Assembly (NCBI RefSeq): GCF_002741055.1
Contig: NZ_CP016809.1
Coordinates: 2,006,501-2,070,500, forward strand
Length of the DNA stretch: 64,000 nucleotides
Direction: 5' to 3'
Source: Paenibacillus ihbetae
GTDB taxonomy: Bacteria > Bacillota > Bacilli > Paenibacillales > Paenibacillaceae
The translations under genes and the position numbers were made by a program. The notes under the pieces are model-generated. The model was not told the DNA's origin and searched no databases. It saw only the letters and a program-made list of their open reading frames with translations. How positions within the stretch are numbered: the first letter of the stretch is position 1; the number at the start of each line of letters is the position of its first letter. Below are positions 50,808-58,875 of this stretch, in pieces.

Positions 50808-51624
50808 AAAAATATTCAACTACCAGATCCTATCCCGTCTCGAAGACTCGGGTACGTTCATGGTGACCTCGCAGGAGCGAAGCTGGCTGAAAACGATGCT
50901 GGACCATCCGGCTGCAGCGGATGCCTTCTCCCCTGCCACGCTGGAGAAGCTGCGGGCGATCCTGGAACCCGATGCGGGAATGGAAACCCCGGAGCATCTG
51001 CTGGAAAAAGCGAAGGCCGCCGGCAAACCGGTCGTCCACCCGCTGCTGCGGCCATTGCGCCGAGCGATCATGCGCAAGCGCGCGATCAACATCTCCTACG
51101 CGATCAAGGGCGGGCGTACCCATGCGGACCAGCCCGGACTGCCATATAAGCTGGAGTTCTCCATGGTCAAGCAGGAGTGGTACCTGCTCTGGTATCACCG
51201 GAAGAACCGCTCGCTGCTCCGCACCCGGCTGTACAGCATCCTGTCGGTGTCCGAGGAGCCGATCGCCGAATCCGATGCGGACCGTATCCTTGAGAGGCTT
51301 CCACGACTGCTTGATGCAAGGCGGACGGAAGCCGTCATTGACGTCGTCCCCCGGTATAACGGGGAACTGTCCCGAATTCTGTACGCCCTCTCCTGCTTCG
51401 ATAAGGAGGTAACGTACGACGAGGAACAGGATACCTACAGTGTCCGTCTATCGGTGCCCGGTGACGAGCAGGAATATCTGCTATCCAAGCTGCGCTTTCT
51501 CGGCCGGCGGGTGCGCATCCGGGAGGGAGCCTATTTGCGGCGGCGGATGCTGGAGTCATCCACGAAGGCGCTGGAACGGTACGGCATCGTCCCGGCCAGT
51601 AAGGAAAAAGTGCCGAAGGGATAG
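50794..51624 (+). CDS. WYL-domain protein (second of pair)
   Basis: A 276-residue protein starting inside the end of the first WYL gene. The N-terminus FEKIFNYQILSRLEDSGTFM is followed by a WYL-like core (RAIMRKRAINISYAIKGG, then FSMVKQEWYLLWYHRKNRSL) and a C-terminal WCX-type extension. It lacks a clear DNA-binding domain, so it probably works in a heteromer with the first protein. Paired WYL genes of this kind are known in Firmicutes. Confidence 0.85.
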   Translation: MNPFEKIFNYQILSRLEDSGTFMVTSQERSWLKTMLDHPAAADAFSPATLEKLRAILEPDAGMETPEHLLEKAKAAGKPVVHPLLRPLRRAIMRKRAINISYAIKGGRTHADQPGLPYKLEFSMVKQEWYLLWYHRKNRSLLRTRLYSILSVSEEPIAESDADRILERLPRLLDARRTEAVIDVVPRYNGELSRILYALSCFDKEVTYDEEQDTYSVRLSVPGDEQEYLLSKLRFLGRRVRIREGAYLRRRMLESSTKALERYGIVPASKEKVPKG

Positions 51625-51650
51625 GGAAATTGTGTAAGTGAGGTGAATGC

Positions 51651-52045
51651 ATGAGGAGCATAAGATGTTTCGTTAATGTATTGGGTAAGATTTTCGCGAT
51701 GCTGTTGTTGGTTATGGCCATTGGCTGCTCAGGGACCAGCAAGCAGGATGTGCTGGATTTTCTATCATCCGATTGAAAGATCAATATAAAATCCACTTAG
51801 TCTATGAAACCTACTCGGGCCTCGACATGAAGCTCCTTGAATTCATGAACTCCAGCGATGAGCTCCTGAAAGTAATTCAAGGCATACAGGTGTATGATCT
51901 CGAGACCCCGACAAACCAAGAGATCGCGGACACAATCGGCCTCGACCGATTTCCTGCGATCATCGTAACAAACGATAAGGAAGTGGTGCTGGAAACTCAG
52001 GAGCTGGAGGACATTCGAAGCTTTTTCAATGATATTGTTCAGTAA
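51651..52045 (+). pseudogene. Thioredoxin-like small lipoprotein, frameshifted
   Basis: ATG 51651, after GAGGTGA, opens 41 codons of a lipoprotein signal (lipobox AIGCSG) ending QDVLDFLSSD and a TGA at 51774. The next frame continues at once with KDQYKIHLVYETYSG and reads on to 52045 as a thioredoxin-fold-like protein (DRFPAIIVTNDKEVVLETQ). Restoring one T in GATTGAAAG would fuse both parts into one sensible lipoprotein of about 131 residues. It is either a recent pseudogene, a sequencing error or a real frameshift. Confidence 0.7.
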
Positions 52046-52068
52046 CACCAATCCATTGCTCTCCTATT

Positions 52069-52836
52069 TTAAAGTTTGGATCTTCTTTTCCTAAGCAGCA
52101 TGATTGCGGCTCCGATGATGGCGAATCCGGCAAATATAACAGCTCCCACGGTATAATATTTCCCATGTACATTCGTAGAATCAGATGGAAACAGTCTTCC
52201 CCCCGCTGAACCAGGAGGGAGCTTCCGACTTTCTTGATAGTGCTGAATCAATTGATTTCCAAGCGATTGGATGTCGATTTCCTGTGCACTGCTCAGCTTA
52301 GGTTCACCTGCTGTTTGTACATACTTCTCGTTTTGACTAATCCCCAACAGACCAAGGGCTTGATCGTAGATCAGCTTGGTATCCGGAGCGGCTGCGGATT
52401 GTTGGCGGGCATCGATAATTGCCTCAACCGGGCCGGTTCCACTCGAAAGCTTAAAGACGCTCCAAGCCCCATTTTCTTTGGTAACGTCTACGTTCCCTAC
52501 CGGTTTGCCGTTCTCCTCCATAACAAATAAATACCCGCCGTGTTCAAAAATATCATCGCTTGTGTGCTCCCCATCCGCACTCGAAGACTTAAGAAATTCG
52601 GATGAGACGATGTAGTAAGGGTGCCCTTCACCAAGCTGGACATCCTCTGTGTCGGTGATTCCATAATCATCTTTAACCGGACGTAAAGAGCCTGATGTGT
52701 AAGTCATAAACTCCGGGGTCACCATTTCCCGAATATCCTCGACGGGATCTACGGCCGCCTCAGCCGGGTGGATCATAAACAGCGAAAAGATCATCAATAG
52801 GACGAAACCCAGCTTCCTTTTCACAGGCAACATCAT
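52069..52836 (-). CDS. Secreted or membrane-anchored protein, unknown function
   Basis: A 255-residue protein with a signal peptide (residues 5-27, ending AEAA), an extracellular region with VDPVEDIREMVTPEFM and GHPYYIVSSEFLKSS, and a C-terminal transmembrane helix (about 228-248) followed by RKRRSKL. GGGGAGGG stands before a cluster of possible starts (ATG 52836, ATG 52833, TTG 52830), so the exact N-terminus is uncertain. It is a type I membrane protein facing outside. No family was recognised. Confidence 0.75.
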   Translation of the reverse strand: MMLPVKRKLGFVLLMIFSLFMIHPAEAAVDPVEDIREMVTPEFMTYTSGSLRPVKDDYGITDTEDVQLGEGHPYYIVSSEFLKSSSADGEHTSDDIFEHGGYLFVMEENGKPVGNVDVTKENGAWSVFKLSSGTGPVEAIIDARQQSAAAPDTKLIYDQALGLLGISQNEKYVQTAGEPKLSSAQEIDIQSLGNQLIQHYQESRKLPPGSAGGRLFPSDSTNVHGKYYTVGAVIFAGFAIIGAAIMLLRKRRSKL

Positions 52837-52913
52837 CCCTCCCCACTTATTTCACCGAGAAGTGACAACACAGAGGCAAATCTGATCGGCTGCTGATTCT
52901 ATATTCGTCTCTT

Positions 52914-53474
52914 TTATATGTGAATTTCTTTAATCACCTTCGCAGGATTGCCGCCGACAATCATGTTGTCCGGAACATCTTTGGTCACCACGGCTCCTGA
53001 TGCGATAACCACATTATTGCCAATCGTAACACCCGGATTAATGACGGCGCGTCCGCCAACCCATACATTGTTGCCGATCATAACCGGCTTCCCGTATTCC
53101 GGTCCCTTGATCCGTTCATACGGATCCACCGGATGCGTAGCCGTGTAGATGTGAACGCCAGGTCCGAACATACAGTTATCGCCAATCCGTACCTCGCATA
53201 CATCCAGAATGGTGCAGTCAAAGTTGGCGAAAAAATTTTCACCGACATGAATGTTGTAGCCATAATCAAATCGGATGCTCGGCTCCATCTTCAGGTTATT
53301 CCCGGTCGATCCCAGCAGCTCTTTAAGAATCCGCACCCGCAGTTCCTCGTCGGCTTCGGTGGTTTGGTTATACATGCGCGTCATCCGTCTGGCATAGGCC
53401 TGCTCACGCACCAATTCAGGGTCCCAAGCCTTGTATAGCTCTCCATCGAGCATTTTTTGCTTTTCTGTTTTCAT
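52914..53474 (-). CDS. Maltose/galactoside O-acetyltransferase (LacA/Maa type)
   Basis: A 186-residue left-handed beta-helix acetyltransferase. The Mac domain [20 protein letters not shown] is followed by hexapeptide repeats, the active-site segment [10 protein letters not shown] with its catalytic His, and [20 protein letters not shown]. It transfers acetyl from acetyl-CoA to sugars. ATG 53474 is chosen because GAGAGGATTGGGAG precedes it and the family begins there. It is monocistronic. Confidence 0.92.
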   Translation of the reverse strand: MKTEKQKMLDGELYKAWDPELVREQAYARRMTRMYNQTTEADEELRVRILKELLGSTGNNLKMEPSIRFDYGYNIHVGENFFANFDCTILDVCEVRIGDNCMFGPGVHIYTATHPVDPYERIKGPEYGKPVMIGNNVWVGGRAVINPGVTIGNNVVIASGAVVTKDVPDNMIVGGNPAKVIKEIHI

Positions 53475-53635
53475 GTGGTACTCCCAATCCTCTCTCATAT
53501 CATGTACTACCATCACCGGCGACTTTCTTATGTATTACGGTTGTACGGCGGATCTCCAAGGACTTTCCTGCGGAACAGCTAGGAGATGGCAATTAGCATT
53601 TTCTATAGTCTATCTGTCTTACTACATGCATCGTT

Positions 53636-54184
53636 TCATTCATACAAACGGTACATGGACAGCTCGCTGCTCATAGGTACGGTCATCTTGAAAGCTTCCT
53701 TCACATCCCGGCCCTGCTGAATGATCTCATAGAACAGCCGCAGCACAAACATCAGCGCATCGTTGCCGTCCGGATAGTCATCCGGTCCGATGAACATTTT
53801 ACAGCCCCGGGCAAGGAACGCTTCGGCCAGCGCCGGATCTCCCAGCGTGCAGCCATTCGCGATCACCGTCTTTCCGTCCAGCCTCGCAAATCGCCGGATC
53901 TCGTCCGGCCCGAAATCGCCTCTCGGTTCGTTCGGCTCATACACGTCATCACCGAGCTCCGGCATGATTAGACGGCCTTCATCCCCGTGAAAGCTCAGCA
54001 GAATCATATCGGTGCCTTCATATAAATCATCGCCGGACAAGACGTCGATCAGGTCATTCGGCCTGCCGATCCAGTAGGTAAAGACACGTACCCCGAAACA
54101 CTCCAATGCCGCTCGCACGGCCTGGGCCTCCATATCACTATCCGGTCCGCATACCAGCGCGACCTGCATGACAGGCTTACTCAT
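53636..54184 (-). CDS. Minimal CHAT/caspase-like fold protein
   Basis: A 182-residue protein from ATG 54184 (ATG 54193 also possible). The pattern ILLSFHGDEG (His66) and VIANGCTLGDPALAEAFLAR (Cys112) gives a His-Cys dyad in the spacing of caspase-like CHAT peptidases. It is followed by the family-like FIGPDDYPDGNDALMFVLRL and YEIIQQGRDVKEAF. No other domain is attached. It starts 50 bp after the ung stop and may share its transcript. Activity is inferred from motif placement alone. A non-peptidase role is possible. Confidence 0.6.
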   Translation of the reverse strand: MSKPVMQVALVCGPDSDMEAQAVRAALECFGVRVFTYWIGRPNDLIDVLSGDDLYEGTDMILLSFHGDEGRLIMPELGDDVYEPNEPRGDFGPDEIRRFARLDGKTVIANGCTLGDPALAEAFLARGCKMFIGPDDYPDGNDALMFVLRLFYEIIQQGRDVKEAFKMTVPMSSELSMYRLYE

Positions 54185-54233
54185 TTTCTCCATTCCTCCT
54201 GTTAACCTAACGATATTTTGGAGCGCAGAGCCC

Positions 54234-54908
54234 TTATATATTGGGAATCTGCCAATCGATCTCCGGCAGACTCGCCTCACGCAAGAAGCGGTTAGCCCGG
54301 GAGAACGGACGGCTTCCGAAAAAACCGCGCATTGCCGAATACGGGCTCGGATGCGGTGACCGGATCAGATGATGTTTCGGGTTCGTAATCAGCTCCGCCT
54401 TCCGCTGGGCATGGCTCCCCCACAGCAGGAAGACGACCGGCTCCTCCTTCCGATTCAGCGTCTGGATCACCTGATCCGTGAAGGTCTCCCATCCCATCTC
54501 CTTGTGCGAATTGGGCGTGCGGGCTCGAACCGTCAGCACCGTGTTCAGCAGCAGCACTCCTTGCTTGGCCCAAGGAACAAGATAACCGTTGTTCGGAATA
54601 TCGCAGTTCAGATCATCGTGCAGCTCCTGAAAAATGTTCTGCAGCGACGGCGGCGGCGTCACGCCCGGTTTGACCGAGAAGCTCAGCCCATGGGCCTGCC
54701 CCGGCCCGTGATAAGGGTCCTGCCCCAGAATGACCACCTTCGTATCGGCAAACGACGTATAATGCAATGCGTTAAAAATATCGTACATATCCGGATAAAT
54801 CCGTCTCGTCCTATACTCTTCCGCAAGAAATTTGCGCAGTTTCATATAGTACGGCTTCTCAAACTCCGGTGCCAAATAGTCGGCCCAGTCATTTCTCAGA
54901 ATCGCCAC
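54234..54908 (-). CDS. ung: Uracil-DNA glycosylase
   Basis: A 224-residue family 1 UDG that removes uracil from DNA. The water-activating motif is [18 protein letters not shown] (Asp64), and the uracil-binding [10 protein letters not shown] and DNA-intercalating SPHPSPYSA loops are present. GTG 54908 is the start, after GAGGTGATACACA. Length is normal for the family. The CHAT-like gene follows in the same direction. Confidence 0.97.
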   Translation of the reverse strand: MAILRNDWADYLAPEFEKPYYMKLRKFLAEEYRTRRIYPDMYDIFNALHYTSFADTKVVILGQDPYHGPGQAHGLSFSVKPGVTPPPSLQNIFQELHDDLNCDIPNNGYLVPWAKQGVLLLNTVLTVRARTPNSHKEMGWETFTDQVIQTLNRKEEPVVFLLWGSHAQRKAELITNPKHHLIRSPHPSPYSAMRGFFGSRPFSRANRFLREASLPEIDWQIPNI

Positions 54909-54991
54909 TGTGTATCACCTCGGTTAAAACAATGGATGTTGGGTAAGGGGCTTGTCCTAAATTATCCATTTTTGAAAATGTCGTATGCGCT

Positions 54992-55408
54992 TTATAGAAC
55001 AGTTGAAGGTGCATGTTCCCATTCCTTACTGAATGCCATGCCAAAGCTTCTTACGGACTCCTCATGGACGGCTAGCGTAAAATCCTGGTCCGATCCTAAA
55101 AATCTTAACCTGTAGCAACCTTCTGATCCTGTCTCCTCCCAGTCCAGCTGATATAGATGTTTTTCGAACGACATGAACAATCCTTTCGAAGGCATGCTGT
55201 GCAGGGGTTCAACGGGAAAGTGTGAAGTAACCTTGATATAGTTCCTGATCGTTATATTGGTCCAGCCAAACTCCAGGTCATATACAAGCTGCCCCGCCTT
55301 GCAAAATTTGAACTGAAGCCGACACCCCTCATCTTCACCAGGTATACGGGATATGAAGATGAATTCAACCCATGTCCCCGGCTCACGCATATCCTGAAGC
55401 ACCGCCAA
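54992..55408 (-). CDS. Hypothetical protein
   Basis: About 138 residues, soluble, with beta-strand-like alternation (TWVEFIFISRIPG, VYDLEFGWTNITIRNYIKV, YRLRFLGSDQDFTLAVH). TTG 55408 is preferred since AAAGGGGG lies 7 nt upstream; the frame opens at ATG 55432 before that site. No motif or family was recognised. It is 48 bp downstream of the Nudix gene, so the two may be co-transcribed. Confidence 0.65.
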   Translation of the reverse strand: MAVLQDMREPGTWVEFIFISRIPGEDEGCRLQFKFCKAGQLVYDLEFGWTNITIRNYIKVTSHFPVEPLHSMPSKGLFMSFEKHLYQLDWEETGSEGCYRLRFLGSDQDFTLAVHEESVRSFGMAFSKEWEHAPSTVL

Positions 55409-55456
55409 AGGATGACCCCCTTTGCCAGGCATACTCTATCATTCGTTAACGAACTT

Positions 55457-55894
55457 TCACAATGAACAGCTGTTCTCCTTTATCAACGCTGCTCTCCTAA
55501 TGCTCTCTTTCGTCCAAGGCGGCGCTTGCGGGTGATTCATAATCGCCTCGTAATCCAGCCAATGGACCGCTTCGACCTCGTCCGGACTTTTGCAATAAGC
55601 CGTTCCTTCATCGTATTCACACATGAAAACCACGTTAATGACATGACTGCCATCATCAGTTACAAAGGAAGAGCTGTATACGAACGCAGCCTCATCTTTA
55701 ACCCGGATTCCGACCTCTTCGAACAATTCGCGCCTTACCGTTCGCTCAAGAATCTCCTGCGAATGCCCTTCGGCATCGACTTTGCCTCCTACAAGCGAGA
55801 GAGTTCCCCCGGCATGCTCCTCCTTCATGCTGCGAGTAATCAGGAGCCATTGCCCGTCCCTGCATACGGCACCTTCCACGTTGACGATGAACAT
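55457..55894 (-). CDS. Nudix hydrolase
   Basis: A 145-residue enzyme. The Nudix box lies around residues 37-63 with GGKVDAEGHSQE and RTVRRELFEEVG, giving the metal-binding REXXEE core. The first glycine of the consensus is replaced by Ala. Such enzymes hydrolyse nucleoside diphosphates linked to other groups. GGAGGGCGATTCG precedes the ATG. Its substrate cannot be inferred. Confidence 0.88.
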   Translation of the reverse strand: MFIVNVEGAVCRDGQWLLITRSMKEEHAGGTLSLVGGKVDAEGHSQEILERTVRRELFEEVGIRVKDEAAFVYSSSFVTDDGSHVINVVFMCEYDEGTAYCKSPDEVEAVHWLDYEAIMNHPQAPPWTKESIRRAALIKENSCSL

Positions 55895-56277
55895 CGAATC
55901 GCCCTCCTCTTCTTCATAACTTTAACATGATTTTCCTGTTAGTGGAACGGAAGCAGACATTGGAGAATTCACGTCTGCACGGCAGCTATAAATTTGCGTT
56001 TAGACTTGCTGGTCCATGTTCCAAATCGGTTTGCAGGGGGCAGCCCAGGCCGACTTTTATCATTCGCAATATGCAAAAAGCTTTCGAGGCATTTTTTCAA
56101 GCAAGCTTCCCGGTAAAGGACCTTATGTAAGTTCGTCAGCTAATCAAAAGATTACTAATCTTTCATAAAAGAAATACATTGTATCAACTTTCCAGAATCT
56201 ACTATAATAAGTCCGGAATTGGATTTCTACTTATTCCAAATATAACGAATCGGAGCCGAAGGGATGAAATAAATAAC
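55895..56277. other. Intergenic stretch without a supported gene
   Basis: About 380 bp with stop codons in all useful frames and no ribosome-site-linked start. I see no repeat, clear hairpin or RNA motif in it. Confidence 0.5.
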
Positions 56278-56484
56278 TTATGACAATGAAGCCAATTCAT
56301 TTGTAGCGGGAACTACGAATTGGATTGTCGAAGGTGGGAAACTACATGAAATTGTTCGATAATGATATCCGAACACGATCCCGATCGAAATGCCAGATAT
56401 AAAATTATCCATAATCCAACCCAAAATGACGCGTATGAAAAGCCCATAGCCTAATCCCCAGTACGACCGTTTGTCCTTGCTCAT
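56278..56484 (-). CDS. Small membrane protein, unknown function
   Basis: A 68-residue protein from ATG 56484, preceded by GGGAAAGGCA. After MSKDKRSYWGLGYG come one or two hydrophobic helices with glycine spacing (FISGISIGIVFGYHY). This is similar in layout to small glycine-rich membrane proteins of bacilli. The C-terminal 15 residues look random, so a frameshifted end is possible. The function is unknown. Confidence 0.45.
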   Translation of the reverse strand: MSKDKRSYWGLGYGLFIRVILGWIMDNFISGISIGIVFGYHYRTISCSFPPSTIQFVVPATNELASLS

Positions 56485-56597
56485 TGCCTTTCCCACTACA
56501 TCCCGCATCATTTCCTGTATATACGCTGGAATATTGCTATTGTTCCAAAATTGTTAGATGCATCCTCGTTAGTCGCCCATTCAAACGAAACTAAATA

Positions 56598-56630
56598 ACC
56601 AGTCACCGATTAATTTACGGCGACTGGCTG
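56598..56630 (-). terminator. Hairpin terminator downstream of the DEAD-box gene
   Basis: AGCCAGTCGCCG and CGGTGACTGGTT pair with a 7-9 nt loop, followed by ATTTAGTTT on the minus strand. The remaining intergenic sequence to 56814 carries only the hairpin listed next. Confidence 0.65.
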
Positions 56631-56654
56631 CTTAAACTTGCAAGGCGTTTGGAT

Positions 56655-56707
56655 CCCTGTCTCACAAACGGGGGTCAGTCCCAACAAGTGAGACAGGGTG
56701 CTTTCTA
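56655..56707. terminator. 11-bp perfect stem-loop near the helicase gene
   Basis: CCCTGTCTCAC and GTGAGACAGGG flank a 22-nt loop that itself contains GGGGTCAGTCCC. TGCTTTCT follows on the plus strand. It may be a terminator or a remnant of a small mobile repeat. Confidence 0.5.
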
Positions 56708-56814
56708 TTAGGGGGATTGTCAGAAATGCCAGAATGCCCGTATACATCGTGCGCACGATGCGTAGTTTGGAGTATGCCCGGGTGGCTGTCGCCTATAAAA
56801 TCATCCCTCATACG

Positions 56815-58293
56815 TTATTTCTTCATACGAGGATCTGCCCGTCTTGCTTCCCTTTTTGAATCGGACTTGCGCTTACGGGCTTGGCCATCCTTAGGGTTCA
56901 GAGCAGCTTCCGACTTCAGTTTACGTGCCATCTCTAAATACGGATTATTAACGGCTTCCGCTTTCGGCTTACGTGGCGAATTCGCGCTTGAATCGCGAGC
57001 CGCGTCTGATTTCGGTTTACGAGCCTTGTCGGTCTTTGGCTTGCGAGTGGTATCGGCTTTCGGTTTAGCAGGTCTGACTGCTGCCGACTTAGCTTGGCCG
57101 GGCTTGGCCGAGCCCGATTTCGGGGATTGGTCTACCTTGGCGGCTCTTAATGAGCCGGACATCGGATAGGCATGATCCTTCACTTCCGGAATGGACTTTC
57201 CGATTAACTTCTCAATATCCCGGAGCAAAGGTACCTCGTCCACTTCACAGAACGAAATTGCCGTTCCACTCAGCCCCGCGCGCCCTGTTCGGCCAATCCG
57301 GTGAACATACGTTTCGGGGATATTCGGGAGGTTGAAGTTAATGACATGTGACAGCTCGTCGATATCAATGCCTCGCGCGGCGATATCCGTTGCCACCAAT
57401 ACCCGCGTCTCACCGCTTTTGAAATTATTAAGTGCGTTCTGACGGCTGGTTTGCGATTTGTCGCCGTGAATGGCCTGAGCCGTAATATTCACCTTGTTCA
57501 GACCGCGCGCAACCCGGTCAGCTCCGCGCTTCGTACGGGTAAAGACCAATGCGGAGGCAATCGATGGATCCTTCAGCAGCTCGTTCAATTGCTTCTGCTT
57601 ACTCCCCGTTTCCAGCAGGTACACGGATTGCACGATACGCTCGGCCGTAGAGGAAACCGGGGTAATCTCTACTTTCACGGGATTATGCAGTAGTGTTTTG
57701 ACCAGCTGGGTGATTTCTGAAGGCATCGTTGCCGAGAAGAAGAGCGTTTGTTTTTTGCTCGGCATTTTGGCGATGATCCGCTTCACGTCATGTATAAAGC
57801 CCATATCCAGCATACGGTCAGCTTCATCCAGCACCAAAATCTCCACATGCTGCAGATCGACGTGCCTCTGATTTATGAGATCGATAAGCCTGCCCGGGGT
57901 GGCGATGAGAATGTCCGCTCCTTGCTGAAGGGCCCGCTCCTGCGTTTTTTGCGAAACGCCACCAACAATTGCGGTCGAACGCAGCTTCGTAAACTGGCTA
58001 TAAGCTTTGACATTATCCGAAATTTGCAGGGCAAGCTCGCGAGTCGGCGACAACACCAGCGCGCGAATGCGGCGTCCCATACCTGGTTTAGGAGGGTGTT
58101 CGTTTAACAGCTGGATCATCGGTACCGAAAAAGCAGCGGTCTTCCCTGTCCCGGTTTGGGCACAGCCCAGCAAATCTCTGCCGGCTAACACAGCCGGGAT
58201 GGCCTGAGCCTGAATAGGCGTCGGCGTCTTGTAATTCTCCTTGGCCAGCGCCTTGAGAATGATCGGGGATATATTTAAATCTTGAAATGTCAT
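56815..58293 (-). CDS. DEAD-box RNA helicase (RhlE/CshA type)
   Basis: A 492-residue ATP-dependent RNA helicase. In order: Q-motif and TPTPIQAQAIP, motif I AQTGTGKT (near 46), PTRELALQ, TPGRLIDL, motif II LDEADRMLD, motif III FFSATMP, and the second-domain motifs VATDIAARGID and HRIGRTGRAG. The C-terminal 120 residues are a low-complexity Lys/Pro/Ala tail with KPK repeats, which probably binds RNA loosely. AAAGGAG precedes the ATG. It is monocistronic and may serve ribosome assembly or cold adaptation. Confidence 0.96.
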   Translation of the reverse strand: MTFQDLNISPIILKALAKENYKTPTPIQAQAIPAVLAGRDLLGCAQTGTGKTAAFSVPMIQLLNEHPPKPGMGRRIRALVLSPTRELALQISDNVKAYSQFTKLRSTAIVGGVSQKTQERALQQGADILIATPGRLIDLINQRHVDLQHVEILVLDEADRMLDMGFIHDVKRIIAKMPSKKQTLFFSATMPSEITQLVKTLLHNPVKVEITPVSSTAERIVQSVYLLETGSKQKQLNELLKDPSIASALVFTRTKRGADRVARGLNKVNITAQAIHGDKSQTSRQNALNNFKSGETRVLVATDIAARGIDIDELSHVINFNLPNIPETYVHRIGRTGRAGLSGTAISFCEVDEVPLLRDIEKLIGKSIPEVKDHAYPMSGSLRAAKVDQSPKSGSAKPGQAKSAAVRPAKPKADTTRKPKTDKARKPKSDAARDSSANSPRKPKAEAVNNPYLEMARKLKSEAALNPKDGQARKRKSDSKREARRADPRMKK

Positions 58294-58358
58294 GGGATCT
58301 CCTTTATGGTGAATACCTGAAATTTAAGTCTAACACATAACGATACCACAGATCGGCA

Positions 58359-58391
58359 TAAAAAAAGAAGCGGAATTTATCTCCGCCTCTT
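58359..58391 (-). terminator. Terminator of the decayed epimerase locus
   Basis: GAGGCGGA and TCCGCTTC pair around a 7-nt loop, followed by a run of seven T on the minus strand. It still marks the end of the pseudogene at 58450. Confidence 0.75.
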
Positions 58392-58449
58392 GAAGTCCGG
58401 CTATGCTGTTGGCGATTCCCCGAATTGTTGATATAGCTTTTACCTAACC

Positions 58450-58680
58450 TTAATGATCCTCCAGCATTGCTTTTACATGGTCAAGCGAAATCTTGACACT
58501 TTCATAGCCATCGATCTTGAGCGGTCTGCTCAACAACGACCCACTTGTAACCCAAGGCCTTGGCCTTTCCGATAATGCCCTTCAAATCAAGGATGCCTTT
58601 GAATACCGGCAGCAAGGGGGCTAAAGGGATGCTTAGGTCAAGTGGGAACTCATAACCTGGTTCAGGATTACTTTTTCAAG
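58450..58680 (-). pseudogene. Sugar phosphate isomerase/epimerase remnant
   Basis: Minus-strand codons read GILDLKGIIGKAKALGYKWV and VVEQTAQDRWL up to a stop. A shifted frame then continues YESVKISLDHVKAMLEDH to a TAA at 58450. The two pieces together resemble the C-terminus of xylose-isomerase-like TIM-barrel epimerases (the VVEQD...YESVKISLDNLK pattern). The 5' part of the gene is missing, so this is a frameshifted, truncated remnant. Confidence 0.65.
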
Positions 58681-58791
58681 AAAAAAATAAGGAGTATAAC
58701 GAGGATCGCTACTAGAGTAGTGAAGCATCCTGTTTGATGACCTTAGTTTTTCTTCAAGGCTTTCTTGGTCAAGATCTCGTTTGCTATTCAC
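58633..58791 (-). CDS. Small open frame with good ribosome site, uncertain
   Basis: GTG 58791, 6 nt after GGAGGG, opens 52 codons rich in Ser, Leu and Glu (NSKRDLDQESLEEKLRSSNR, then MLHYSSSDPRYTPYFFLEKV). It ends inside the epimerase remnant in another frame. It may be the surviving N-terminus of an unrelated gene joined to the remnant by a deletion. No family was recognised. Confidence 0.3.
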   Translation of the reverse strand: MNSKRDLDQESLEEKLRSSNRMLHYSSSDPRYTPYFFLEKVILNQVMSSHLT

Positions 58792-58875
58792 ATTTCTCCC
58801 TCCGCTAAGGAAACGGGATTTCCAAATTCATAATTCTGTATACTACACGATCAATGGCTTTTATATGCAATCAGA

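Noticed and set aside
55927..56130. 67-codon plus-strand frame downstream of the Nudix gene
   Set aside because: No ribosome site, no recognisable domain and atypical composition.
56717..57169. Plus-strand frame starting MPECPYTSCARC near the helicase gene
   Set aside because: Most of it is antisense to the helicase tail and repeats with its codon pattern. The Cys-rich start is only a few codons and has poor start spacing.
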